Source of the DNA: Triplophysa rosa
Lineage: Eukaryota > Chordata > Actinopteri > Cypriniformes > Nemacheilidae
Assembly: GCF_024868665.1 (NCBI RefSeq)
Contig: NC_079890.1
Span: 37,434,504 to 37,498,503, forward strand
Length of the DNA stretch: 64,000 nt
Reading direction: 5' to 3'
This document shows, in pieces, positions 19,996-33,500 of the stretch (position 1 is its first letter; each line of letters starts with the position of its first letter). Made by a program: the position numbers and the translations under genes. The notes beneath the pieces are model-generated. The model was given only the letters and a program-made list of their open reading frames with translations. It made no database searches and was not told the DNA's origin.

Positions 19996-22900
19996 CTATT
20001 CTTCATCATCATCATCATCCAAAAGATATTCGCTGATTTGCATTTTCATGCGAGATCTGTGGAGAGATACAGGTAAGACTTGAGCACATGATACAGATCA
20101 AACAGCATCACTCATAACCCGACCAATCAAAACAGAGCATCAATTCTCACCGTGTCTCGCGTTTCTCAGCTTCTGTTGTAATGTACGGCGGCAGTGTGTT
20201 TACCACTTCCTGAAACAAACCATAAACTCACATATTTCTCATGTTATTTATGTTTTTAAAGGTTTAAAAAAATGAATAAATGCATCCTTTATACATGGAT
20301 AAGTAGCAACAGCATCCGAAATATACATGTTTCAGTCTCTCAAGGTTAGAAAAGTATTTTAAAGCGATTCATTTATAGAATAATAATTAGTGAAAAGATG
20401 AAGTAAAAAGCATTGTTTATTATTTCGTATTCTTCTCTTAAGGTTACATTAAATCTAATGATTCGCATGTTAGCACAATTCAATTCAAATTCATTTCTAT
20501 TAGCTTGTTAAGTGGTGACGTACGGAATACAATTTTCGGGTCCAAGCATCTATTCATTTCAAGCGGAGCTACAGCTTATGGCTGGAACACACTACAAGAC
20601 TTTTAAAATCTGTTTTAAAATTTGTTTGACTTAAAAAAATCATTTGGTTGTTCTATCTGACTTCTGGACCCCACTGTATCTGAATGAAACTCAGGCCGCT
20701 GGATAGTTCACTCCAAACGAACATTTCTGTCATTACTTCCCCAACTTCATGTCTTACCCGTACGGCTTTATATCTTCTGCAGAACACACAAGAAGATATT
20801 TTGAAGAACGACGGCAACCAAACAACATTGAGCCTTCTTACATTGTATGGACACAAAACGGCCAATTTCTCCAAATATCTTATTTTGAGTCATATACCGA
20901 TTTCGAATGACACGAGGACGAATAAATGACAGAATTTTCATTTTTTGCGTTAAACTGTCCGAGTGCAGAGCATTTCTGTCAAACTCACCACATCTTTGAC
21001 AGTGAGTCTACAGCTGTAACACAAAAGCGTCTTCAAGTCCTCATACAGAAGAGACCTGAAACACATTCACAAGAATCACAAACGTCAACGCACGTCTTGA
21101 TTTCATTCAAAGACGACTAAAAATGGCGTCTGTCCTCCACCTGTTGTAGGAGCACGAGCCTGTGGATACACAGCCCTGACCTTCACCACAACACCTCGCT
21201 GCATTCAGACCATCAGAAGATTCCTGAGGTTTGATCCGAGACAACCGCTCGGACACCAGAGTAGCATGGAAGGCGGACGCTTCATCTGGGAAAAAAACGA
21301 TCTGGTCTACATAAACGATCATCTTGTATTCGCTATAAAACCAGTTAGCGTCAGCAGCTACACGAGCATAAACAACACGCTATTTGGTGTGAAACTTACC
21401 CACATTAGTGTCTATAGCACAGAGACATAGCAAACACTTGGAGGCGGGTTCTTGACTCTGTTGAGGTAAAGCCGTATGAAGCTTCTCACTTGTTCTGGAA
21501 AGAAACCAGCGAGACTATATTCAGATGAACCCATCTCTCGGTTACCAAGAACGCATGTGATGAACGACGGTTGCGTCACCTGTAGATGGTGCTAACAGTG
21601 GAGGGAAAATCTGACTGCAGGTTGGTGACGAAACTCTCGGTTAGACGCTGCATACTGGCTTTATTAGGAGTCTGAAAGGACGGTGGAGTTCAAGTCAAAC
21701 ACGGTCAAACAAACATGGCTTCAGAAACGTCCGAAATCAAAGACTGAGGAACATTATTCTCGCTCGGACGACACTCACTTTGGTATCCAGGCTGGGAATA
21801 AACACAGAGGGCACATGAAACATCCTGCTGTAGAAGACGATCTCTTTAGATGAATAATCTCTCATGGGCCGCACGATCACCACGTCCCCGTACCGCGCGT
21901 CTGAGAAACCCTTCAGAAACATCCCACGTCAGCTCTGAGCGTTCGTGCAGTTTCAACACACGGGTGGATGAGACGATACTCACGGTGTCTGACGCCAGCG
22001 CCGCTCCACGACCCAGAGCCATGTTACCGAGCAGCTTTACGGCCAGACGTGAACAGCTGTCGCCCATCATGACCTTTGAGTAACCGTTCACACGGGCCGT
22101 GTGCAGGATCAGGTGCTGTCTGTTCCAAAACACAAGCAGCTCATTAAAACCTCCAAATGAGAGAAAACCACACATAATCCACAGCTGGACATACACAGTA
22201 CACGGTGGACAAAAACGTATGTTGTACATACATATATAGACAGACAGACATAGTTACAGTTATTCAGTTTAAATGGTTAGTTTTAATGGCTGAATGTTGT
22301 GCTTCATCTCTGAGAGAAGTTGAATGTGCTGGCTCAATTTGTTCGTTTCAGTTTACTATTTGCCTAATAAATGACAATTACATTTTAGTTTTAAAGTTTT
22401 TTGTGTATAGATACAAGCAGAATACGCTGATAAAGGGTAATGAGCAGTGTTGGGCAAGTTACTCTGAAAAAGTAATGAATTACTAGTTACTAATTACATA
22501 TTCAATAGTGCAACTAAATACTTTTTGGAGGGAGTCATTTGTACAGTAATCTAATTTCTTATTACTAATTACTTACTCTATATCCTATATCAACCTTGAT
22601 TAGTTAAGTGATTCAAGAATAGACATGAAACGGCTCTTTTAATTCATTCAGGTAGCCTTTGAATTTTGATGTCAATTCCACTATTGCACAAACACATATA
22701 TTACACACAGTATTTAGTTTAATTACATCAGAAGAAACTGTAATTAAATTACTTTTTCAAGGGCAAAGTAATTAAATTACAGTAACTAATTACTTAGTAG
22801 TTACACCCAACACTGGTCTTGACACAACAATTCTTAATATTTAATAATGCATCATACTGCCAAAATATGAATGGACATACAGTAAAGCGGTGGGTCGAAA

Positions 22901-25900
22901 ACTGAAATTGCTTTCTTATATCACAGAATCTGAGACTGAGAGAAAATTCAGTTCAATTCATGTTTATTTAAGTAAAATCTGCTGTGACATTCGGTCTACC
23001 GGTCAAATGTTTAGGATCAATTGACAAAAATGTTTCTCATGATCTTTAAAATCTGAAAGTGTATGTTTCAATGTTTGAAATTTTTATTGAAATATATATA
23101 TATTTTTATTTATATGTATATTAAAAACTGATTCTATATTAAATCCTATATTTAAAACTGATAGTTATGAGTGACGATAATCAAATGGTGTGAAAGTGTC
23201 CGTATCTCTTCAGCTGTAAACATTTTATGTGACTCACATTCTTAAAGAGAAAGTTCACCAAAAAATGAAAATTCTGTCATCATTTACTCACCCTCAGATT
23301 GTTTCAAACCTAAATAAATTTCTCTGTTGTGCTGAACACAAAGGAAGATATTTAAACAAAAAAACTCATCCTCCATTTATTGCCATAGCAGGGGAAATAA
23401 ATACTGTGGCAGTCAATGGGGGATGAGATCTGTTTGGTTACTGACGTTCTTACAAATATCTTCCTTTGTGTTCAGCAGAACAGAGAAATGTACACAGCTT
23501 TGGAACAACCTGAGGGAGAGTAAATAATGACAGAACTGTCCCAAAGATTAAACTAAGATTCAGTTCTGCCGTTATGACTCGAGACACAGATCAGACCCGA
23601 AGGCCAAAATGAAAGAAAACCAGCAGTGTACCACAAAGAACATTTAGAAAAATGACTGTATAGAGCATGTGAAGCTGACGTCACGCCCTATGTTGCATGT
23701 TGCAGTGGCGCCGCCATCTTGGGAGGATCATACTCCGTTGCTATTACTGTTTTGATTTGTACCGTTACTTGTTTTGTTTGATATATGGAGAAATCGGAAC
23801 TGTTTCCTGAACGACTCTGCGTAATGCTATTGCAGTTTTTAACACAGCAAGACCAACCTACCATAGTTATATTTCCTAATCAAACAAGAAAAACAAAACA
23901 CTGCATTGAAAGCACTAGCAGCCATCCTCCCAAGATGGCGCAACATTCAACGCAGCGTGATGTCGATTAACAAGCTCTCTACATGAAAAAGAAAGCTAAC
24001 AAACATGACTGACCTATAATAACTTGGATACAGGACATATTGTGCCAAATCAGCTATTGGTGAGGTTTGATGTTACCGGTTCAGACGCACCCTCAGAAGC
24101 TAGCTCTTCTATGCGTGTATTCTAAAACGCCTAATACTTTGAAATGAATATTTTGAAAACCAAAAGCACCATAGAGATGGGTGAGAACCTTACCTTAACG
24201 TGTGCAGCATGTCCTCTTTAGCTGTGAGTGTTTGGATGGATGAGAAGAGTCTGTGTAATGACAGCGTGTGTTCAGGTGAGCACGCAGAATCATCTAATCC
24301 GAGCTGATCCACACCGCTCGTCACTTCCTGTTTCTCTCTAATAAACTCATCCACTGCCTCTTTATAGCTGGCATCAGACCGGTCCGGATCAGATGTCCTG
24401 GGCACCAGGACAGAGGTGGGCAGACTGAAAACCTGAGACAAATCCAAGAGCACAATGTTAAAGATTCTCAGATAAATATCCACTTACTGAATTTACGGAT
24501 GTTGTTCAGAATGGAATCTCACTGCGCATATTTGTGCAATTCACACTATATACCGCCAGGTTTTTCAAAAAATGTCTCATAAAGCAGTATGCTAGGAAAA
24601 AGTGATTTTACCACACGTGTTCTTAGGTTTGTAATAATAAATCGCAATAAATTCTTTGTGTTTTAGATGTCAGCTTGTTTACCTGCTCCAGACATACTAT
24701 GAAATAAGGGAAGCCCGTCTCTGTAAAGATCTTCTTTAGTTGAGTGACAGATCTCTGCCGCTCATCTGAACTCAGACCACAGGCTCCGCCCTCTGACGAA
24801 ATAACACAAAGTTCAAATTTGAATCGTTTCAATAGGGCTGTGCTTTTAATAGGAGATGAGTCGAAAATGAATCATAGTCATCAATTTTGGCCTTCAACAA
24901 TTACAAAAACAAAACAATCGAGGTAAAACGATTTCTTGCATTTTGCAAGAATCCTCGTTTCCTTTACAGCAGTTCAGCTGTGCTATTTATTTTTCAGTTG
25001 AATTCGACGATTTTTCGTAATTTTTTTCTATGTCGTTTCAAAAGTCTGTGAGTAATCGTGTTAAATGATCCGTGATCTCAATGTTGGCCAAAAAAAAACG
25101 TGATTATGATTTTTGTCATAATCGAGCAGCCCTACTTTTCAATGACAAACATAAAATGACTTAAGAAGGAAAGCCTATAGTCTGGCCATCCTAGAGGACA
25201 TTACACATTACCATCTATGTATATGATTCCAGGCACAAATCTGAGCTTTTTGGGAGCATCCCGACTGAGTCCCTGTAAAAATTCAGAAGAAAATAAATGA
25301 GTAAGGAATAATTGATCTACAAAGTTACGAACATTGACTTGAGCATCTATGCTGCTATGACCTGTTTTTTGCACATATTTGACAGTATAGTAGACTATAT
25401 AAAGACCACATGAATCAAAAAATAATAGTTTAGCGTTTACCTCTTGGACCTGCGAGAGCATAGCGCAGGAGGCTGATCCACCGGACACGGCCAGAAGCAC
25501 CTATGAAGAACTCCACTGAGTCAATGAGAATGTCACATAAAGACAAGACAAATGATTGCATTCCGAGTCTACTATTTACCTTCTCCTGGGGGAAGATGAC
25601 ACGGTTCTTTCCCAGCATGGCACGAAATTTGTGTATGAAATACTCTTTGAAGCATGACCTAATCAAGGATTAGAGACCGATTCTTAATAGTGTGCATCTT
25701 CATAGTAAAGATGAGTATTCTGACATCACTTACCGACAAAAGGCATCACTGACTCGTATAATGAGCACTGCAGTTTCCTCCTTACACTTCACACATTTCT
25801 TGTTTAACCTGAAAAATGTGTTGGATATAACAGGGCTTGTGTCCATTTTGGAAGTTGGATGGAATAAATAGCAAACATAAATTAAGTGATGCAAGCCACA

Positions 25901-26100
25901 GCACAGACAAGGCCATCACCCTTACAAGAACATATTTCCATGGTACAGTTATAGTAAAACCATAATACTTGAACGTTACCAGGGTATTTATATGATATTA
26001 CAGGTTTTCCTCAAAGAACATTCAGGTGAACTTACGTTGGCACGGGTGTCTTCTCCTGGATATTCTCCAAACCATTATACTCTTCATCAACCTGACACAT
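19996..26100 (-). CDS. ctu2: Cytoplasmic tRNA 2-thiolation protein 2 (complete, 15 exons)
   Basis: Ctu2 (Ncs2) pairs with Ctu1 and, using Urm1 as sulfur carrier, thiolates U34 of tRNA Lys, Glu and Gln in the cytosol. Exons in transcription order: 26036-26100, 25734-25808, 25580-25658, 25441-25500, 25212-25272, 24683-24792, 24194-24432, 21984-22119, 21779-21910, 21580-21671, 21400-21494, 21141-21285, 20989-21055, 20151-20209, 19996-20056. They sum to 1,476 nt (491 aa; human 515), with all phases consistent. The start MCQV matches vertebrate CTU2. Paired cysteines C27/C30 and C46/C49 look zinc-binding. The P-loop-like SGGSAS at 79-84 lacks the Asp of canonical SGGxDS, as in other Ctu2 proteins. 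Conserved core blocks include GYSKVMMGDSCSRLA, ALGRGA and DVVIVRPMRDYSSKE. Further cysteine pairs (CLLC, CYSC) lie near the C-terminus, which ends in a DDDDDEE tail. Confidence 0.96.
20579..20955. repeat. Repeat fragments in ctu2 intron 13
   Basis: About 20579-20650 (GGCTGGAACACACTACAAGA) matches one end of the element at 35272-35466. About 20702-20955 is a diverged TTAA-type MITE (GATAGTTCACTCCAAACGAA). The rest of the 20210-20988 intron holds nothing recognised. Confidence 0.6.
22445..22815. mobile_element. hAT-type MITE (CAGTGTTGGG family), copy 2, ctu2 intron 7
   Basis: The termini CAGTGTTGGGCAAGTTACTC and TTACACCCAACACTG match copy 1. It is shorter than the other copies because of an internal deletion. 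No intact 8-bp target duplication is visible, so this copy is older or rearranged. Confidence 0.85.
23240..23550. mobile_element. TTAA-type MITE in ctu2 intron 7
   Basis: It starts CTTAAAGAGAAAGTTCACCA and ends with the inverted TAATGACAGAACTGTCCC. It includes ATTCTGTCATCATTTACTCA, common to all copies of this family. Confidence 0.75.
23657..23986. repeat. Inverted-repeat element in ctu2 intron 7
   Basis: The left arm contains TGACGTCACGCC, then GCCGCCATCTTGGGAGGAT. The right arm contains ATCCTCCCAAGATGGCGCAA, then CAGCGTGATGTCG, in inverted order. This is a non-autonomous DNA transposon about 330 bp long. Confidence 0.7.
24833..25134. repeat. AGGGCTG-ended element in ctu2 intron 5
   Basis: The ends AGGGCTGTGC and GAGCAGCCCT are inverted. 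The body carries ATGATTTTTGTCATAATCG, typical of an abundant cyprinid repeat. TTTCAAT occurs beside both ends, possibly a decayed target duplication. Confidence 0.6.
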
Positions 26101-27329
26101 GATGATGTAATCAAAGCACAGACGGACTGGCCGACACGTAAAGTTCCGCAAGTTTAAAACTTAAATCAGCTGTACGCACGATTATGACTCGCTCCTGTAC
26201 ATCCAGAGATTACACAAATGCCCAACATTTACTCCAAAGAACAGCGAAAGAACAGATATCAGGATAAATCTGACTTCACGTGCGACTGCGAACTGCATCC
26301 AGCATACTGTGTGCTGCGGACACCGTTTGATGACGTCAACACAACCACGGCCACGCCCATGCATTTGCGCTGCCGGACGTTTTTTGATTTTTTTATTAAA
26401 CGCTTAGAACATACAAAGATAGAAAAAAAGGATCAAGCCGGGGGTTGAATGATAAACAAATCGTACACACAATCAGAGAAAGAAAAAGTGCATAAATACC
26501 TTAAACTAACAAACATTAGTAAAAGAAAATAATTTAAATAAAAACACCAAAAGAAGAGCATATATCTAAGGTTTTTAGATATTATTTAATGAGGTAAATA
26601 AGGATTTGATATAATTCTTTATATCTTCTTGAAAATGTAAAAAACGTGGGGCGACTCCCATTGTCTTACATTTGTCTATAAAATATTTTGCAAGCAAAAT
26701 AATTAAGTTACAGAGAGGCTGCATGACGTTTTACATTTACATTTAGTCATTTAGCAGACGCTTTTATCCAAAGCGACAGAGAGTTCAGAGAGCAATAAGC
26801 GATATGTCATTCAGGAGCAATAATACAATAGGTGCTAATACCAAGTTAGTTTCCACAAAAGCCAGAACAATACCTGTTGAGAGAAAGAGAGATGGTTGCT
26901 TTATATATATATATTAATGTTATTAACATTACGTATTACTTAAACATTTTCATTAATGTTGTTTTCACTTACATGTGTGTAATGTGTAATATATTGCATC
27001 GCTTTACGCCATCGATCTACGTTCACAGAGCTCAATGTTTGGGAAATGAAGTTTTTTCAACACGTACGCTGCGAAAATGCTCAACGACCAAACTACAACC
27101 CCCATCGTCCCCTGCGCGTCGTCGGCTCGAGTCCGTTCCGTTAAAGCTACCATGTAATGTTTACTTCTACGGAACAACGGCGTGTCCTCCTGTGTTAACG
27201 GTCCTGAATCAGATGCGGTTTAAACCCGTTACTCGCTCGGCCATACGTTAAAGCGCGGAATCCCGTCGGCTGAAGGTGCATCGGGACCGTCGTCGGTGGT
27301 TTATCCTGCGCCAGAGCTCGGTGTTCGTA
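26101..27329. promoter_or_regulatory. Divergent ctu2 / rnf166 5' region
   Basis: The two start codons point away from each other across 1.23 kb, so both promoters should lie here. About 27,050-27,329 is GC- and CpG-richer (CCCTGCGCGTCGTCGGCTCG) and is the likely rnf166 promoter and 5' UTR. About 26,380-26,710 is AT-rich and may be a minus-oriented retroposon end with an A-rich tail, which is uncertain. A fish repeat piece (GTCATTTAGCAGACGCTTTT) lies at about 26,730-26,790. No TATA box is assigned. Confidence 0.55.
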
Positions 27330-27502
27330 ATGGCGATGTTCCGCAGTTTTGTGTCCGCTGCTCAACTCAGACAGCAGCATCAGCAGCAGCAAAATGGAGC
27401 CGCTGCAGCCGCACCTGGAGAGAGCCTGGAGAGCCAGTTCTCCTGTCCCATCTGTCTGGAGGTCTACCACAAACCCGTCAGCATCGCCAGCTGCGCCCAT
27501 AC
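27330..27502 (+). CDS. rnf166: rnf166 exon 1: Q/A-rich leader and first half of RING
   Basis: It encodes [12 protein letters not shown], then a Gln-rich run from imperfect CAG/CAT codons (QQHQQQQ), then five alanines, then CPICLEVY and SCAHT. The exon ends in the middle of the Thr codon of the RING, at ACGTGAGT. The ATG at 27330 is preceded by GTTCGTA rather than a strong Kozak context. The following ATG (codon 3) has GCG before it. Confidence 0.93.
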
Positions 27503-30500
27503 GTGAGTATGATGTTGTTTTGTGTTATTTACATCACGTGTTTTTTACGCGTTTATAAGAGGAAAAATGATCTTTATTTTGGAGGGGGTGCTTTAGCGTT
27601 ACTTTTGAGTGCGCGATGTTTCCCGTTATTTTTTGGTATCCGAGTGTGATAACACAAGCATTTATTACATTAGCGTTTTGTTATTGTTTTTATGTTATCG
27701 AAGATCAATTTGCCAACATCACTCTTTTGAGAGAAACAACAATGATGTTGTGTTTACATCCTTTTGTGCTCGCGCGACTCCAAAACATCCGTTTTTCTTT
27801 TGTCAGCTGTGCGATGTTAACATGGATGCTTGATAGTGACATTTTAACCTATGCGTGTATCAATTTCGTGAGCTTATGCTTGTGCATTATATTCTTTTAA
27901 TATTCAGACTTGGTAGATACACAACAGCAGTCTTCTGGTGTTTTTGGCGTTGTGTTCACGTGACAGCTGAAGAGAACAAAGCGAGAGATGACGCTGAAGT
28001 CCGATTCGCAAATCGATCGTTCATTTGAATCGGTTCAGTCGTTAAATTGCCTATAATTTGATCACTTGATTGTTGGTGAGTATTACATTTTGTATTAAAA
28101 CCAATCTTAAAATAGTTCACAGCCCTGATGAAAAAAGAAGCCATCACAGACATTCTAATGGTTTTATAATGAGACTGGTATGTTATCTTGTGGATGTAAC
28201 CGTTCAATCCTATTGGAATACCCAATACATCCAGAAATGTTGCAGGGCGACAATATTTGACTAAATTATGTAACGCAACAGGGTCAGATTATTACAGATA
28301 TAAACATTTTAGTCGCCTTGATTGGTTAAATAGAGGCAGTTTAGTTCATGCGTTAGTTCTGATGTTATTGTGTTCATCTGTTTATTAATAGTACCAAACC
28401 AAAAAGTCATTCATGCTTTTGTTTAATCTTGTCAACATGGATTGTGTGACGAATGAAGATTGTTTTGCAAAAAGATGGTGTTGGGTGCATTGGGACCGCC
28501 CCTGCCCTTTTACTGCCCCTGGCCATTTATTGCCCTTTTAGAAAACTGAATATTTGATGAGAGAAACACGGTCACCTTCACACAGCTGTTTCGCTGCTCA
28601 CGGATGTTTTATTTCACGTGAATTGATTCGATTTTTAGTGTCGTATTGGAATATCAAGTAAGATGTCAGTAAAGCAGTGTATTGTTTACATGGTGCGGTT
28701 GGTGAGAGAAGGTAGGATTTTTAACATAATAATAAAGAGAAGTAAAAAACACACAAGATATGTAGTACCGAGTAAAAAATACGCAATGCTTTTGTCCTAA
28801 TTTTTGTGGTTTTAGTCGTGTCTTATTTGTCAGTATGGTCATTCAAGATAAATATCCTTACTCGAAGTGTCGCAACATATAATACACCCTTGACCATAAC
28901 TGATATTATAATCTGCGATTATTGATATCGTGTTATAATGACTCATTATGATAATATAACGTAGTATCAGTATGGTTGACACATCAACATAGTATGTGGT
29001 GATTTTGCAGCGCCCATTTAACATTTTGCTTAAAGAACTACTATAGTTAAAAACTTTCTCTTTGCCTTCCTTGTAGTTACAAAATTACATTATTTATAAC
29101 ATCATTTGTTTTATTTCAGTAGATATTGGAGTTCTTTTGGCCACTTTAATCATGTCGTGAAAATCTGATGACAGTCCTAATCCTCACCTCTCCTTCGCGA
29201 GCCGTATGGTGTGGGATAAATTACAGACCAAAGATGTTTGTACAAATCCTTCATTAACCCGTACGGTATATTAGCACTAGTATTAGTGATGTTTACTTGA
29301 GTCTGAGAATCTGTGTTGTGTTGTATTTCCGATTCCATCTGTCAATCATTGTTGCTCCACACATTTATTATTTACATAATCATTTTCTAAAGCACCGCTG
29401 TATTAATTCGTATCCCAAAGGCTCTGGCCAAATCTGGGTATGGTCCATCCGTACACACAAAGATACAGGGGTACAGCCCTCATAAATAATGTGGGCTGGA
29501 TTTGGTGATGCTCTCTTCGGCTGTTCTCTAACCTGCCCACACTCGCATGTAAACACTTTAATAGAATGAGCAACGCCGCGGCTCATCTCACAAGTAGGAG
29601 GATTTCCCTGAAGATTAATCCTTTTATAGCCTTTGTTTGTCCTTTTTGTGTTGTTTTTCTGTTTCTTTCAGAGTTATTAATGGCACAAAGAGATTGTGAA
29701 GATGCCAGGTTCTGGTTTAGTTTTGCAGATTATATTCTGTCGTTATTAGTCATCCTCATGTGACGCATCATGTTTTACTGTAGGTCTGTTTGTCACACAG
29801 AACTGTGGTGTGATTTTATGAGACTGAATTTTGCACTTTAATTTTTTTTTTTGAGTCATATGGACATTTTTGATCTTTGTTATGCAGAAATGAAACTTCT
29901 TTTGTGTACCATGAATAAAAATAAATCAAACCTTTGTGATTTGAGCGACACAAGTGTGACAAAATGTTCTGTTCATTTCTTTGGGAAAATTTTGTATTTC
30001 TTAAACGTCTACTGAAAAGAAAAATATATATATAAAGTCTCTCTCACCTCATTGACACCTGTTACGGCTCGAAGTGGTTTGGTTCAGAGACCACAGTATC
30101 TGATAAGCAGATGTTTTGGTTTATTTAAAACGCGTCTCTTTTTGTTTTTGTTTATCTTCCCTTTAAATCCCCAATTTCCTATAAATCTATTGCAGTGTTT
30201 TTGTCTGACTGGAGAAGAGGGAATAATATAATATTTTCCCATATAATATAACTCAAACGGACCAGGAATGAGAAAAGCGGATCAAAGATTTTAAGTGTTA
30301 TAATACAAGTCTTCTCAAGTCGTATAGACGGTTTCAGAGCAACAACATAAACGTTTTGTGGCCCAAAGTTAACTTCCGGTCCCTGTAGATGATTTCTGAT
30401 AACAAGCAAAAGAAATAACAAGTCAATTATATTAGCTAGAAAGTTTTAAGTATGTGTAGCCGGTATTATTTTAGGTTACCATTACCAATAGAAAAATCGT

Positions 30501-33500
30501 TACTTGGCTAAACTTAAATGCGACAAAGTTACACGACCCATTCAACACACTGTTTATTTAATGAAATTAATATACAATAAAATGTAACAAATTGTTTATT
30601 TAATACAACTATTATACAATAAAATATTCATATTCATATAAATGAAGTCAAATATAAATAGTTATATTATTAGCCACTAGGCAAACCGATAAACAAACAC
30701 AGACCGGAAGTTTTGGGGTCAGGTGCGTGCGCCGGTGCTGTGTTTAATAAACAGACTGAAATTGAGTTTACATTTATCTTTGTGTTCTGTGTAACATATA
30801 GGCTGTGTCCAAAATAGCCCCCTATACCCTAATTTAGTGCTCTATTTGAGGAGTCATCCATTTTTAGTGGTTTCCGAATTTATAGTGGACATTATTCAAT
30901 CTCATTCAATCCCATGATGCATCATAATAACGAGTGTGCAACCGATGTACACTCACGGCTAGCTGCTAGCCATCTATCGTGTAGTCTCATGCTGCGTCCG
31001 AAATCGCATACTGTGTTTTTTGAGTAAGTACCTACCTATCGGCCGTTAAAACAGTATGTTGTTCTATATACAGTATGAGTGGGACAAGTATGAATACATT
31101 TGGGACATACTACGTCCGCCATGTTTTATGGTCATGTGACCCGTATGCTCTTTGACCTATGACGTATTAACAACAACCTACATGTGAGCGTTGATAAAAA
31201 CATAATTTAATCATGAGAAATTCATTTACTGGCACTTACATTAAACGTTTTAACATTTCCGCTATATTTATTTGACCGTTGCTCAGCTCCCGTGGCATGA
31301 TGGAAGTATCAAGAAATACTTCTGCCGAGATTCGCGAGTGTGGATCGGATGGACACTTATCTATCCTCATGATGCAACGGTCAAATATAAATCAAATAAA
31401 TATAGCGGAAAACTTTAAGGCGGACGTCCGTTTTGAATGTAAGTGCCAATAAATTAATTTCTATGTTTTTATCGACGCTCACGTGTAGGTTGTTGTTAAT
31501 ACATCATAGGTCAAAGAGCATACGGGTCACATGACCATAAAACATGGCGGATGCAGTATGTCCGAAATGTATTCGTACTACTCCCACTCATACTGTATAG
31601 AACGTACTTATTCAAATTCTGTACGTACTGTCACAGTATGCGATTTCGGATGCAGCCTTATCTATCGTGAGGCTCGCGCTGAATGAATTCCAGCGTCTCG
31701 GCATAAGATGGTCTGAATTTACTCGCTCGTTTTCACCCGCTCCTTAAAGTGGACTATATTGGTGAAGGGTATAAGGGGCAATTTCGGACACAGCCTTAGA
31801 CATTTGTGTTATGGTGTTTTCCTTTGTGCGTTTATTCTAGAAAAGTTTGTTTCTGACATGAATGGCTGACAAGTAATAAAGGCCTCCATGTGTATTTAAA
31901 AGCAGCATTCGTTGCATTTCTGTCACCTCCGTATTCCATCTCTCCTTGAAAAGGACTTCAGTGCTTTCTCACTTACAGCGTAAAAGTCCCTTTAGACTAC
32001 TTGCTTCTCCTACATTGGTTGTGTTTTTGTGCCGTTGTTCTGAAGAAGAGATCGTGTGGTGTCAGATGGCTGGTGTAGAGTCGAGTTTAGATCTGAACGT
32101 CCCCATTTCAGTGACAAACTCGTACTCGACGCGCTCCGGAGTTCAGAAGCCTGTTGAATTATTCACCACGAATGGGCTTGTGTTGACAGAGGAGATGCTA
32201 GAGATGGTCGAGACTCGAGAGAGAAATGCTTCAAATTATACTCTATAGAAAAGACTGAATTAGTAATTGTACTGTTGTTTTCACTGTTTAAGAACGTCTG
32301 AGATGTTTCAAAGTTAAATGGTGTGAAACAGGTTTGTGTTTGGTATTGTTTGTGTATCTGACCTGAGGAGCAGAGATGTAATAACATCATCTCTTCATCT
32401 TTCCACTGATAAAGGCATGCAGATGTCTGCTGTCTGTAGAGGAAAATCGGATACTGCTGACAACATGGAAATTCATGTTTGCAAACTGAACGACAAGCGA
32501 TAATAACATTCGCAGGCCAAGACATCAGGAGGCGAACTCGCAGTTCTTCACATCACTACCACTATTCCTCAATGAAAGGCTTGTGTCAGGCAAAAATGAG
32601 GAATTTTGTTATTTTTTACTCGATCTCGTGTCATTCAAACCTGAACTTTTCCTTTAAGACACCTTTTCAGAAATGCAGAAGGCACTTTAATGTTTTTTTG
32701 GTCATTTTTGTTTTTACTCGCGTTTGAAAAATAGTACAATATTATATTTGTTATGAATCGTGTTTTTGTGTCATTATTATTTTTCTTTTTGTATATATAT
32801 ATATTTTGTATATTATTATTTTTCTTCTGATCGTAAAGTTAGTCAAGGAGATTGCGGTGAAAATGATGGACGATTTTAATGGGTACATTGTCACTATGAA
32901 AATGGAGTTCATGTCACATGTATTGCATTGTGGGATACCGTGTGTAATGTTGTGTTCCCTCGTTGCATACTGCTCATTTTTCATACTGTAGTTGGTCACC
33001 TGAGTATTTTGTGCATTTTGACAATTATTATTTCGTGCACCGTACACAAACGGCATACTATTTTTATTTATTTATTTTGGAGATGCACCGAAACTACATT
33101 TCTCCACCGATACAGATTATTCAGAGTGATATTTTGCGATACCGATTCTGAAGATTGAATAAATATTTCTGTACTTTCTGAATGTTATTAATTCATATAA
33201 TGATACAGCCGCGGGAAAAATTAAGAGACCAATTCAGAGACCGATTTGACTGATTTTAAAATACATGTACTATTTATAGGTATGTTTTTAGGTAAAATGA
33301 TCGTTTTTGCTTCATTCAGTGAACTACTGACAATATTTCTCCCAAATTTCAAATAAAAACATTTGCATTTATTTGCAGAAAACGAAAACTGGTGAAACAG
33401 GTGAAAATAACAGAAAAGATGCCCTGTATTTTTTCAGAACTTAAGTACTGCAAAGAAAACAAGTTCATATTCACAACAATCAGCAATACAACAGTCATAT

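Noticed and set aside
26380..26710. A LINE 3' end upstream of ctu2
   Set aside because: There is an A-rich end on the minus strand, but no reverse-transcriptase sequence or clear target duplication, so it is noted only inside the promoter-region entry.
31946..32248. 100-codon ORF in rnf166 intron 1
   Set aside because: The composition looks random. I recognise no domain, and it lies in intronic sequence between transposons.
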